Positions 33,225-42,809 of a DNA stretch of 46,989 nucleotides are shown in pieces. The notes beneath the pieces are model-generated. The model was not told the origin of the DNA. It saw nothing but the letters and a program-made list of their open reading frames with translations, and ran no database searches. The stretch lies in the NCBI GenBank assembly GCA_902797985.1, contig CADBUZ010000009.1, positions 1 to 46,989 of the forward strand. Reading direction: 5' to 3'. A program made the translations under genes and the position numbers. Positions within the stretch are counted from its first letter, which is position 1. Each line of letters opens with the position of its first letter. This stretch comes from an uncultured bacterium (GTDB lineage: Bacteria > Cyanobacteriota > Vampirovibrionia > Gastranaerophilales > Gastranaerophilaceae).

Positions 33225-33812
33225 ATGAAAAAGTTATCAATATTATTATTGTTTATATTTTTTGCTGTAAATCCCGTTTTTGCAGAAATTATGGGGGTGC
33301 AATCAATTGGTTCAATTTCAACAGAAACACCTAAAGCTATTTTTAAATTAAAGGTTATAAAAGATTGTACATTGGACGGAATTTCTTTAAAAGAAGGATA
33401 TATACTGGAAGGTAAAATGGTTTCGGTGACTAAACCTAAACGATTGAAAAAAGATGCAACTTTTACCTTTGGTCCTTCAGATTATTATGATTTAGAGAAT
33501 AATAAGCATCATTTCCCAAAATTATATATTGGTACATATTCTCCTAAATTTGAAATTAATGCAAAAGGTGTTGCAAAATCAGCAGTTTTGTCAGTGGGAA
33601 ATCATTTTGTTAAAGGAATTAGTTCAGGATTTTACGCTGTAGAAGGTGCTGTTAAAAATGAGGAAGGAAACAGATTGAAATCTGCTGCAGAAAATGTTTA
33701 TGAAAATTCTGTATTTTCTTATGTTGAAAAAGGAGAACAATTGCATATAGCGCCAAATACTTGCTTTGGGCTAAAATTTGATAAATGCGTAAATGTAAAC
33801 GAAAGTAATTAA
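33225..33812 (+). CDS. secreted protein of unknown function
   Basis: A 195-residue protein with a clear signal peptide (residues 1-20, ending VFAE). The mature part is beta-rich with the segments AIFKLKVIKDCTLDGISLKEG and DATFTFGPSDYYDLENNKHH, followed by a small hydrophobic stretch (KSAVLSVGNHFVKGISSGFYAVEGAVK). Two mature cysteines late in the chain (IAPNTCFGLKFDKC) could form a disulphide. AAAGGAG precedes the ATG. No family is recognised. It converges on marR with only 3 bases between. Confidence 0.7.
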   Translation: MKKLSILLLFIFFAVNPVFAEIMGVQSIGSISTETPKAIFKLKVIKDCTLDGISLKEGYILEGKMVSVTKPKRLKKDATFTFGPSDYYDLENNKHHFPKLYIGTYSPKFEINAKGVAKSAVLSVGNHFVKGISSGFYAVEGAVKNEEGNRLKSAAENVYENSVFSYVEKGEQLHIAPNTCFGLKFDKCVNVNESN

Positions 33813-33815
33813 AGT

Positions 33816-34256
33816 TTATATATTTATATTATTGTGAGCAATACCTAAAAGTAGTCTGAAGGTCATTTTTTCTTCTTCGCTCATACCTTCTTGCAGTTGA
33901 TTATCAGTTGCTTCAAAGATTAGGTCCATCTGTTGTACAAGTTCTTTTGCTTTATCTGTCAGTGATAGTTCTGTTCTTCTTGCATCTTTTTCAGATTGGT
34001 TACGTTCTAAAAAACCGTTTTTTTCTAAACTATTCATAAGACTTGTAACGGAAGAACCTTTCAAATTGAGATAGTTTTCCAAATCTTTGCGTTTAATATT
34101 TCTTTGTCCTCTAATATTATGTTTTGATAAAAACATTAAAATGCGGGCTTGTTGATTTGATAAACCATAAGAACTAAGACACCTGTCTTGCATATTTGCC
34201 ATTAAGTGTGCAATATTTCGTATATAATAACTACAAGATGTTTGTTCGTTTTCCAT
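33816..34256 (-). CDS. MarR-family transcriptional regulator
   Basis: A 146-residue winged-helix regulator. It has a dimerisation helix at the N terminus, then GLSNQQARILMFLSKH, the recognition region LKGSSVTSLMNSLEKNGFLERN and the wing DARRTELSLTDKA, which is the DxRxxxLxLT signature. MarR proteins usually repress their own or neighbouring genes until a small ligand binds. TATAAT ends 7 nt before the ATG and there is no ribosome-binding site. The -10 lies in a short palindrome (ATTATATAAT), a possible autoregulatory site. Its target is unknown. Confidence 0.9.
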   Translation of the reverse strand: MENEQTSCSYYIRNIAHLMANMQDRCLSSYGLSNQQARILMFLSKHNIRGQRNIKRKDLENYLNLKGSSVTSLMNSLEKNGFLERNQSEKDARRTELSLTDKAKELVQQMDLIFEATDNQLQEGMSEEEKMTFRLLLGIAHNNINI

Positions 34257-34299
34257 TATCGTTATTATATAATGGAAAAATTTAAAAGAAAATAATAAT

Positions 34300-34863
34300 T
34301 TATACTTCCAGATACAAGCTTACCGCAACTTTGTCTTCTTTTCGGTTTGCAAAACCTTGCTTTTTGTAAAATCCTATAGCATTTCTTGCTGATGTTACAT
34401 GTACGGTTCTGTCTTTTATGGAGTTTTTTATTGTATCAATTAGTGTTTTTCCAACTTTTTTGTATTCTCTATTCCATGAGTCTATTGAATTTGTGTTTGG
34501 TCTAACTTGCAGCCAATCTATTTCATCTGCATCTTCAAATGTTTCAGAATACATCATCAATCCTAAAATTTTACTGCTATCAAGTTTTTCAAAATTATTG
34601 TTTTGTTCTGTAACTGCAAAATAGTGCTCTTTTAATACCTGATCATATTCGTAACCTTTTACGGCTTCTTCATATATTTCTTTGGAATATTTTGCTCCTT
34701 GCCATTTCCAGTCTGTATAAGTTTTATATAGGGCATTTATGTCATTATTATCATTTTTATCTAACTCCACTACGGAAACTTTTGCAGGTCTATATTTCCC
34801 TTCTTCGTTAAGTTTTGGAATGTTTGTTTGTCGTATTAAATTTGCGGTGAAGTTGATTGTCAT
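34300..34863 (-). CDS. GNAT-like acetyltransferase with INFTA N terminus
   Basis: A 187-residue protein. It begins MTINFTANLIRQTNI, a motif type shared with other lineage-type proteins here. The rest fits a diverged GNAT fold: EHYFAVTEQNNN, KILGLMMYSE, then IDWLQVRPNTNS, the region EYKKVGKTLIDTIKN in place of the acetyl-CoA loop, and the typical end SARNAIGFYKKQGFANR. The substrate is unknown. No clear ribosome-binding site precedes the ATG. It lies upstream of marR on the same strand with a 43-bp gap. Confidence 0.65.
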   Translation of the reverse strand: MTINFTANLIRQTNIPKLNEEGKYRPAKVSVVELDKNDNNDINALYKTYTDWKWQGAKYSKEIYEEAVKGYEYDQVLKEHYFAVTEQNNNFEKLDSSKILGLMMYSETFEDADEIDWLQVRPNTNSIDSWNREYKKVGKTLIDTIKNSIKDRTVHVTSARNAIGFYKKQGFANRKEDKVAVSLYLEV

Positions 34864-34915
34864 ATTGATAGTAAAACAGCTAAAAAACTTTTTTGCTATA
34901 ATTTATGTTAAAATA

Positions 34916-34944
34916 TTGCTTAAATTAGAAATATATCGTACAAT
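34916..34944 (+). promoter_or_regulatory. atpD promoter
   Basis: TTGCTT (34916-34921) and TACAAT (34939-34944) with a 17-bp spacer, leaving a leader of about 28 nt that holds GAGGG. Confidence 0.6.
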
Positions 34945-34960
34945 AGAGTATATTTGTTAA

Positions 34961-36394
<1,434 letters not shown>

Positions 36395-36403
36395 AGGTAT
36401 ATT

Positions 36404-36802
36404 ATGCATTTGAAAATAATTACACATGATAAAATAGTTTTTGATGAAAATGTAGATGAAATATACACTCGTGGTGTTGACGGTGAGTTCGGTATATTAA
36501 AAGATCACGTACCTGTGATGACTGCGTTGGATGTTGGTGTCACTAAAGTCGTTCAAGACAGTAAATATACTATGTTTACAACTATGGGCGGTGTTTTTCA
36601 GTTTAAAGATAACAAAGCTATTATTCTTACTGATGTCGCAGAAAATAGTAATGATATTGATGTCGTTCGGGCTAAATCCGCTAAAGAACGTGCTGAAGCT
36701 AGACTCGCCGATAAGAGTGCTGAAATAGATGCAAAACGTGCCGAAGCTGCTTTAGCTAGAGCTAAAGCCAGATTACAGGCCGCAATTTCAAGCAATAGTT
36801 AA
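36404..36802 (+). CDS. atpC: F1 ATP synthase subunit epsilon
   Basis: A 132-residue epsilon subunit. The N-terminal beta-barrel begins MHLKIITHDKIVFDENVDE and contains GVDGEFGILKDHVPVMTALDVG. The C-terminal pair of Ala/Arg-rich helices (ERAEARLADKSAEIDAKRAEA) regulates ATP hydrolysis in the family. It lies 9 bases after atpD, with GAGG as ribosome-binding site, and its stop overlaps the pheA start (TAATG). Confidence 0.95.
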   Translation: MHLKIITHDKIVFDENVDEIYTRGVDGEFGILKDHVPVMTALDVGVTKVVQDSKYTMFTTMGGVFQFKDNKAIILTDVAENSNDIDVVRAKSAKERAEARLADKSAEIDAKRAEAALARAKARLQAAISSNS

Positions 36803-37674
36803 TGGGTAGTGAAATGTCTAATTTTGTTGATTCGCAGAAAATTAAAACAATAGCATACCTTGGTAAAAGTGGTTCTTTTACTGAAATGGCAAAAGATTAT
36901 TTTTGTGAAAAATATAGTCTTGATGCATATCAAATGCCGTTTAGAACTATTCAAGAGGTTATGTCTTATGTAGAGCAGGATAGTGATGCCGTCGGTATTA
37001 TCCCAGTTGAAAATGCAGCGGAGGGTATTATTAGAGAAACTAATGATAATCTTTTAAAATCTTCTGATGAGCATATTAAAATCTTAGCTGAAACTATTTT
37101 GCCTTCTAATAATTGTTTATTATCAAAAAATAGTGAGATATATAATATTACCGGACTGATTGCTCCGGCTCCGGCTATTGCAAGGTGCCAAAATTATATT
37201 AAAACAGAATTACCTATTCATTTGAATATTATTCATACTTCTGATACTGAAGAGGCTGCAAGATTGCTTAATTCTTATAATCTTACTTATTCAATAATCG
37301 GTACTGAGAAAACAGCTGAAATTTATAATTTAAATATTTTAAATTCAAATATTAATAATGATAAAGATAATCATACAAAATTCCTTATGGTAGGTAATTT
37401 TGAAACAGAACCTACCGAACATAGTGTTTCAAGTATTGCTATATCTGTTTCTGATGTTCCGGGTTCGTTGTACAATATAGTTAAAGAATTTGCTGAAAAT
37501 AATATAAATATTACTTATATTCATGCAACTCCGTCCAAGCTTGAGGCTAATGAGTATGTGTTGTTTTTGGATTTTAACGGACATATAAAAGAATCACATG
37601 TTAAGCAAACTATCGATAATATTAAGCAAAATACAAAATATTTTAGATTTATGGGTTCGTATGAAAGAATATAG
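36802..37674 (+). CDS. pheA: prephenate dehydratase
   Basis: A 290-residue enzyme converting prephenate to phenylpyruvate in phenylalanine synthesis. The catalytic domain shows YLGKSGSFTEMAKDYF, GIIPVENAAEGIIRETND and HTKFLMVG (a variant of the family's TRF motif). The C-terminal ACT domain (VPGSLYNIVKEFAENNINITYI) senses phenylalanine; the usual ESRP reads ATPSK here. The ATG at 36802 overlaps the atpC stop; an ATG at 36814 is an alternative. It lacks the chorismate mutase domain of proteobacterial PheA. Linkage to atpDC is unusual but not functionally informative. Confidence 0.93.
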   Translation: MGSEMSNFVDSQKIKTIAYLGKSGSFTEMAKDYFCEKYSLDAYQMPFRTIQEVMSYVEQDSDAVGIIPVENAAEGIIRETNDNLLKSSDEHIKILAETILPSNNCLLSKNSEIYNITGLIAPAPAIARCQNYIKTELPIHLNIIHTSDTEEAARLLNSYNLTYSIIGTEKTAEIYNLNILNSNINNDKDNHTKFLMVGNFETEPTEHSVSSIAISVSDVPGSLYNIVKEFAENNINITYIHATPSKLEANEYVLFLDFNGHIKESHVKQTIDNIKQNTKYFRFMGSYERI

Positions 37675-38524
37675 TTTATTTAAGCAGCTAAAAGGTTTGT
37701 GTTGTACGCTATTTTGTGTGGTTTTTCTTAGTATTAATTGTGTATACGCTACAAGTAGCGTTGGTTTGACTGATGTTCAAATTATTAAAAAAATAAAAAA
37801 ATTAGATAAAAAAATTAAGAGAAACCCTAATAATGCAAAATTATTTTTGGAAAGAGGTTTTTTAAAGTTCATATTAAAAGATTATGGAAGTGCGCTTGAA
37901 GATTATAATTCTGCTGAAGAACTTGCTCCTAATAATTCAAATATTTTTTATTCAAGAGGCAGGGTTTGGTTTACAAAGAAAAATTATAATTCAGCAATTG
38001 AAGATTTCGATAAAGCAATTCAATTGAATCCAAAAGATTATAAAATATATATGAGCAGAGGAATAACAAAAGAAAAACAGGACGATTATTTTGGCGCAAT
38101 AGCTGACTATAATCTCGCAATAAAATATAACAAAAGAGCTCATGATGTCTATATTAATAGAGGAATTGCAAAAGATAAACTCAAGGATTTTAATGGTGCA
38201 ATTGAAGATTATAAAAAAGCTATAAAATTGTGTAAATATTCGCCGGAAGCTTATTATAATATGGGTTTAACTAAGTGTAAAATGGGACAATTTGAAGATG
38301 CTATCGAAGATTATACAAAATCAATTGAGCTTAATCCTAATTTTGGAATGGCATATTATCAAAGAGGAAAAGCTTATATAGAAACAGATAGTCTTCAATT
38401 TGCTAAAAGTGATTTTCAAAAAGCATTGGAAATTTATCCTGCTAATAAAGAGATTAAAAATGATTTTAAGAATTTAAAAGAAAAATTGAATAAAATGTTG
38501 GAAAAAGAAGAGATTTATTATTAA
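37661..38524 (+). CDS. secreted TPR-repeat protein
   Basis: A 287-residue protein with a signal peptide (about residues 1-32, ending CVYA) and six or seven tetratricopeptide repeats from about residue 55, e.g. FLERGFLKFILKDYGSALED and YYQRGKAYIETDSLQFAKSD, with the alternating A-I-x-D-Y-x-K-A-I core. The C terminus is a charged helix. I chose ATG 37661, just before the pheA stop (14-nt overlap), because the signal peptide starts there. It would act as a periplasmic protein-binding scaffold. Confidence 0.85.
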   Translation: MKEYSLFKQLKGLCCTLFCVVFLSINCVYATSSVGLTDVQIIKKIKKLDKKIKRNPNNAKLFLERGFLKFILKDYGSALEDYNSAEELAPNNSNIFYSRGRVWFTKKNYNSAIEDFDKAIQLNPKDYKIYMSRGITKEKQDDYFGAIADYNLAIKYNKRAHDVYINRGIAKDKLKDFNGAIEDYKKAIKLCKYSPEAYYNMGLTKCKMGQFEDAIEDYTKSIELNPNFGMAYYQRGKAYIETDSLQFAKSDFQKALEIYPANKEIKNDFKNLKEKLNKMLEKEEIYY

Positions 38525-38564
38525 TTTAGTGGTAAAATTACAATAATAAGAGGGGATTATATAA

Positions 38565-39401
38565 ATGGCATATAAAATTTTATCTAAAAAAGAACTTTGT
38601 CCTAATCAATATGAAATAACTATTGATGCACCATACGTTGTAAGAAATGCAAAAGCAGGACAATTTATTATATTCAGGGCTGAAGAAGAAGGAGAAAGAG
38701 TTCCTTTGACTATAGCAGATGTTGACAAAGACAAAGGAATTTTAACTTTAGTCTTTATGGCGGTAGGTTATACAACAAAAAAACTCGCAAAATTAGAAGT
38801 TGGGGATGAACTTGTAGATTTAGTCGGTCCGTTGGGTAAACCTACTCATATAGAAAATTATGGTACGGTTGTGTGTGTCGCTGGCGGATATGGTGCAGCT
38901 CCTTGTTACCTAATCGCAAAAGCATTTAAAGACGCAGGAAATAAAGTCTATATGATTATGGGCGCAAGAACAAAAGATTTAATATTTTGGCAAGATAAAA
39001 TGAAAGACGCTTGTACTGAATTGTTCATTACAACTGATGACGGTTCTTTGGGGATTAAAGGATATGGTACTACTGTTTTGCAAGATATTATGAATAAAGA
39101 AAAAGTTGATTATGTCATAGCTGTTGGGCCAATGCCTATGATGAGAGCTGTTGCAGAACTTACAAGAGATAAAGATATAAAAACGGAAGCCTCTATGAAC
39201 CCTATTATGGTTGATGGTACAGGCATGTGTGGTGCTTGCAGGTTAACTGTTGGCGGGGAAACAAAATTCGCCTGTGTTGATGGACCTGATTTTGATGCTC
39301 ATAAAATTGATTTTGATGAAGTTATTAATAGAACTCGTATTTATAAAGATGAAGAACGCAAAAGAGATGAAAATTGTAATCTTTTAAATATGTCTAAATA
39401 A
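38565..39401 (+). CDS. FAD/NAD-binding ferredoxin-NADP reductase-like subunit (NfnA/SudB/PyrK type)
   Basis: A 278-residue flavoprotein of the sulfide/dihydroorotate dehydrogenase-like family. The FAD-binding N-terminal barrel contains NAKAGQFIIFRAEEEGERVPLTI, the NAD domain VCVAGGYGAAPCYLIAK, and the C-terminal iron-sulphur region MNPIMVDGTGMCGACRLTVGG with FACVDGPDFDAH. In NfnAB or SudAB this subunit pairs with a GltB-small-like flavoprotein to exchange electrons between ferredoxin and NAD(P)H. The partner gene is not adjacent here. AGAGGGG precedes the ATG, and a strong bidirectional terminator follows. Confidence 0.88.
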   Translation: MAYKILSKKELCPNQYEITIDAPYVVRNAKAGQFIIFRAEEEGERVPLTIADVDKDKGILTLVFMAVGYTTKKLAKLEVGDELVDLVGPLGKPTHIENYGTVVCVAGGYGAAPCYLIAKAFKDAGNKVYMIMGARTKDLIFWQDKMKDACTELFITTDDGSLGIKGYGTTVLQDIMNKEKVDYVIAVGPMPMMRAVAELTRDKDIKTEASMNPIMVDGTGMCGACRLTVGGETKFACVDGPDFDAHKIDFDEVINRTRIYKDEERKRDENCNLLNMSK

Positions 39402-39416
39402 ATATATATTTTAAGT

Positions 39417-39456
39417 AAAAAAATCCGACTTAGATATTCTAAGTCGGATTTTTTTA
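39417..39456. terminator. bidirectional terminator
   Basis: 13-bp perfect arms AATCCGACTTAGA/TCTAAGTCGGATT with a 3-nt loop and A/T runs on both sides. It serves the flavoprotein gene on the plus strand and tpiA on the minus strand. Confidence 0.9.
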
Positions 39457-39472
39457 TATTTTGTATAAATTT

Positions 39473-40255
39473 CTATACAGCAACTTTCATTGAATTAGTA
39501 ATAATTTCATTGAAGCTGTCTGCTTTAAGACTAGCACCACCAATTAAAGCACCATCTATATCTGACATAGACATTTGTTCTTCAATTGTTGCAGGTTTTA
39601 CTGATCCGCCATATAAAATTCTGATTGAATCTGCTGTTGATGAATCAGAAATTTCTTTAACAACATTTCTAATCATTGCAATAACTCTGTTTGCTTCTGC
39701 TGAATCACAAGTTTTGCCTGTGCCGATTGCCCAAATAGGTTCGTATGCAATTACTGATTTAGCGATTTCTTCATTGCTTAAACCTGATAATGCAGCTCTG
39801 ATTTGGCTTGCAATATGTTCATCGGTTACCCCTGATTCTCTTTGTTCTAATGTTTCACCACAACATATAATTGGTAATAAACCTCCGGCTAAGATTGCTT
39901 TTGCCTTTTTATTAATCATTTCATCTGTTTCTGAGAAATATTGTCTTCTTTCAGAGTGACCGATAATGATGTATTTGCAGCCTAAATCCTTAAGCATACC
40001 GACAGTAACTTCACCTGTGTAAGCTCCTGAGTTTTCCCAGTGACAGTTTTGTGCAGCTAATGCAATTTTTGAACTATCTTTAATCAATCTTGAAACAAGT
40101 GCTAATGAAGTAAACGTAGGCGCGATTATTACTTCAGGCATTTGTGATTCGTTTAATTCTTTTATTCCATCTAAAATACCCAATGTTAATGATGCTGAAT
40201 CATTCATAAGGTTATTCATTTTCCAGTTTCCAGCCATAATTGGTCTTCTTGACAT
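39473..40255 (-). CDS. tpiA: triosephosphate isomerase
   Basis: A 260-residue TIM-barrel enzyme interconverting dihydroxyacetone phosphate and glyceraldehyde 3-phosphate. The active site is complete: AGNWKMN (Asn10, Lys12), IIIGHSERR (His100) and AYEPIWAIGTGKT (Glu172), and YGGSVKP binds phosphate. AAGGAGA lies just before the ATG. No other glycolysis gene is adjacent. It ends at the shared bidirectional terminator. Confidence 0.97.
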   Translation of the reverse strand: MSRRPIMAGNWKMNNLMNDSASLTLGILDGIKELNESQMPEVIIAPTFTSLALVSRLIKDSSKIALAAQNCHWENSGAYTGEVTVGMLKDLGCKYIIIGHSERRQYFSETDEMINKKAKAILAGGLLPIICCGETLEQRESGVTDEHIASQIRAALSGLSNEEIAKSVIAYEPIWAIGTGKTCDSAEANRVIAMIRNVVKEISDSSTADSIRILYGGSVKPATIEEQMSMSDIDGALIGGASLKADSFNEIITNSMKVAV

Positions 40256-40351
40256 AATTTATCTCCTTTTGTTTAGTAACCACACTCATAGTGTATGATA
40301 AACAAGGTTTTCGAGCAAGCTTTACAGGAAAATTATTTGATAAATAATGTT

Positions 40352-41728
40352 TTATTCTTTGTTATTTATACAAGCGGAAATAGCATCAATTATTTTCTTA
40401 ACCTTTACTATTTCTATATTATCGAATTTTTCTTCAAAATTGTTTGAAGCAGGGATTATAATCTTTTTAAATCCTAATTTTTGAACCTCTTTAATCCTTC
40501 GTTCAATATTGTTTACAGCCCTAATTTCTCCGGATAATCCAATTTCTCCAACAATTGCCGTATGTGAATCAATCATGACATCTCTGGCACACGTTGCAAC
40601 TGCTAATGCAATTCCTAAATCTGCTGCAGGTTCTTCAATATCTATCCCGCCGATTACATTTACATATACATCTTGTTTAGATAGGTTCAATCCTACCCTT
40701 TTTTCAAGGACCGCCAATATCTGTAAAACTCTGCTAATGTCCACACCGTTTGTAACACGACGTGGTGATGGATATGGTGTTGTCCCCACTAAAGCTTGTA
40801 CTTCTACAAGCATTGGACGGGTACCTTCGTTTGTTACAATTATTGTGCTTCCTGTTGATTGTGATTGGGTGTATTCTTTAATAAAAAGCTCAGAAGGGTT
40901 TATCACTTCTTTTAATCCCTTTGTACCCATTTCAAAAATACCAACTTCTGAAGTGTTGCCAAATCTGTTTTTAGCAGCTCTTAATATACGATATGATTTA
41001 TATTTGTCACCTTCAAATTGAATAACGGTGTCTACCATGTGTTCTAATACTTTTGGCCCTGCTATATTCCCCTCTTTTGTAACATGACCTATAACTATCA
41101 TTGTTATGTTTTTTTGCTTCGCTATATGCATTAAAGAATTACAACATTCTCTTATTTGTGAAACACTTCCGGCTGAACTTTGAATGTCGTTTGAATAGAT
41201 TGCTTGTATACTATCAACTATTACTATATCAGGATTTTGTTCAAAAATATGTTTTTTTATAAGTTCAAAATTGGTTTGGGGGTATATATATAGGTTATCA
41301 GTATTTACATCCAATCTGTCTGAACGCAATTTAACTTGGCTGGCCGATTCCTCTGCTGAAACATAAAGTATTTTCTTCCCAAGTCCTGACAACTCACCGC
41401 TTGTTTGAAGTAAAAGTGTAGATTTTCCAATCCCCGGATCTCCTGCCAATAGTACAAGTGAGCCTTGTACAAGTCCTCCGCCTAATACTCTGTCAAATTC
41501 TGATATGTTTGTCGATACTCTTATTTCCTCACCTATCTTTACATCCTTTATTAAAATCGGTGGATTAGTATCTTCTAATATTGTTTTGTTAGTAATATTA
41601 CTGTTTTCTTTTACAACAGTTTCTTCAACAAAAGTATCCCACATCCCACACTCAGGACATTTACCCATGTATCTTGCTGTTTCATATCCGCATTGTTGAC
41701 ATACGTATTTTGTTTTTATCTTTGCCAT
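40352..41728 (-). CDS. radA: DNA repair protein RadA
   Basis: A 458-residue RadA/Sms helicase-like recombination factor. It has an N-terminal four-Cys zinc finger (CQQCGYETARYMGKCPECG), Walker A AGDPGIGKSTLLLQ, the RadA-specific KNRFG motif, and a C-terminal Lon-like domain (GIDIEEPAADLGIALAVA ... GEIGLSGEIRAV). I chose ATG 41728 (MAKIKTKYVC) over an in-frame upstream ATG at 41767, because the family starts there and TATAAT ends exactly 6 nt before it, leaving the upstream ATG outside the transcript. The message is probably leaderless. Confidence 0.95.
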   Translation of the reverse strand: MAKIKTKYVCQQCGYETARYMGKCPECGMWDTFVEETVVKENSNITNKTILEDTNPPILIKDVKIGEEIRVSTNISEFDRVLGGGLVQGSLVLLAGDPGIGKSTLLLQTSGELSGLGKKILYVSAEESASQVKLRSDRLDVNTDNLYIYPQTNFELIKKHIFEQNPDIVIVDSIQAIYSNDIQSSAGSVSQIRECCNSLMHIAKQKNITMIVIGHVTKEGNIAGPKVLEHMVDTVIQFEGDKYKSYRILRAAKNRFGNTSEVGIFEMGTKGLKEVINPSELFIKEYTQSQSTGSTIIVTNEGTRPMLVEVQALVGTTPYPSPRRVTNGVDISRVLQILAVLEKRVGLNLSKQDVYVNVIGGIDIEEPAADLGIALAVATCARDVMIDSHTAIVGEIGLSGEIRAVNNIERRIKEVQKLGFKKIIIPASNNFEEKFDNIEIVKVKKIIDAISACINNKE

Positions 41729-41734
41729 AAGTTT

Positions 41735-41764
41735 ATTATAATAGGAAAATAAAAAATATAACAA
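41735..41764 (-). promoter_or_regulatory. radA promoter, leaderless architecture
   Basis: On the minus strand the -35 is TTGTTA (41759-41764) and the -10 TATAAT (41735-41740), with an 18-bp spacer. The -10 ends 6 nt before the radA ATG. It abuts the terminator of the upstream gene. Confidence 0.6.
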
Positions 41765-41765
41765 C

Positions 41766-41796
41766 AAAAAAGGACGTATTTCATACGCCCTTTTTT
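41766..41796 (-). terminator. terminator of the hydrophobic protein gene
   Basis: A stem of AAAAAAGG-CGTAT and ATACG-CCTTTTTT arms with one A-C mismatch. It lies 17 bases after the stop of the 41814-42650 gene on the minus strand and ends in a T-run. Confidence 0.75.
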
Positions 41797-41813
41797 ATAT
41801 ATTATTGTATTGT

Positions 41814-42650
41814 TTATGCTTTTAATGCAAGATTTTCTTCACCAAATTTGTTAGCTAAATCTTTCGCTGTATTGAATTGTGCTTCTTTAATTTCAGCTTT
41901 TTCATGAGAAATCTTGTTAGCAACGCTTGCGCCTTTAATTACGGCCGCTGCTAATGTACCCCATAACAATATGTCAGGTGAATATTTTAGTGCCTTTTTG
42001 CCTACAGAAAGTGATTCTTTGGCAACTTTATTTAACACTTCTGAGTTTTTAGCTTTGTTAATTACATTTTTTGCAAATTCAGGAACTTTTACTTTATCTT
42101 TAACTGTGTTCTTAACTTCATTGAATTTGTTAGTAACGTTTTCAGGTATCTTTATACTGTCTGATATTTTCGCAAATTTTTCTTGAGATTTGCTGATTAT
42201 GTTGTCAGCAACTTCGTTAACCTTTTTGTTTTGTGAGAATTTGTTTATAACTGCATTACCTGCAAAGAACCCGCCGATAGATAATGCAAATTTTGTTAAT
42301 GATGACATTCCTGCATTTTTGTTATCAGAATGTGATTTTATTGCTTTGTCTACACCATGTACAACCGCCGGTGCAGCAAACATCATTCCCCAGAATGCAC
42401 CACTCTTAGCAGCCGATTTAATACCTTTTCCTAATATCAAGCTTGATGCTACTGCTACTACTGGAATAGATTTGAATAAAGTGTTTGATACTTTTCCAAA
42501 TTTTTTATCCGCTTCTCCGTGTTCGTGATAGTAGTTTCTTTTTGCTAATCTTGTTACTGTTTGATTATCCGCATTTACAAATCTTATTGCTTTAGCTGTT
42601 GCTCTGTCTGTTGCGATATTGTTGTTGATAGTTACAGGTGTTACACTCAT
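41814..42650 (-). CDS. lineage-type protein with hydrophobic and amphipathic helices
   Basis: A 278-residue protein I do not recognise. The N terminus is polar (MSVTPVTINNNIATDRATAK). Hydrophobic segments lie at about 60-75 (SIPVVAVASSLILGKG), 85-103 (GAFWGMMFAAPAVVHGV), 115-135 (LTKFALSIGGFFAGNAVI) and 228-245 (SPDILLWGTLAAAVIKG). Between 140 and 220 there is a long amphipathic Lys/Asn/Val-rich stretch with loosely repeated K-V-x-E-x-A/V units. AAGGGG lies 6 nt before the ATG. A strong terminator follows. It is divergent from the 42810 operon. Confidence 0.65.
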   Translation of the reverse strand: MSVTPVTINNNIATDRATAKAIRFVNADNQTVTRLAKRNYYHEHGEADKKFGKVSNTLFKSIPVVAVASSLILGKGIKSAAKSGAFWGMMFAAPAVVHGVDKAIKSHSDNKNAGMSSLTKFALSIGGFFAGNAVINKFSQNKKVNEVADNIISKSQEKFAKISDSIKIPENVTNKFNEVKNTVKDKVKVPEFAKNVINKAKNSEVLNKVAKESLSVGKKALKYSPDILLWGTLAAAVIKGASVANKISHEKAEIKEAQFNTAKDLANKFGEENLALKA

Positions 42651-42743
42651 TATATACCCCTTCCGTACACAATTTCTATATCTATTCTAACCCCTGTAAA
42701 TGTTTTTTTTGCTACTTTTGAGCTATTTTTTTACATTTCTTAA

Positions 42744-42765
42744 ACATGTTGCAAACATGTAGCAA
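42744..42765 (+). repeat. tandem 11-bp repeat upstream of the 42810 operon
   Basis: ACATGTTGCAA is followed directly by ACATGTAGCAA (10 of 11 identical). An 11-bp period places the two copies on the same helix face, as for activator sites. It sits 17 bp upstream of a GACTTTATATACATG element. Confidence 0.5.
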
Positions 42766-42809
42766 TTTTTTGGGTAAGCATGACTTTATATACATGAAAG
42801 GTTAGATGT

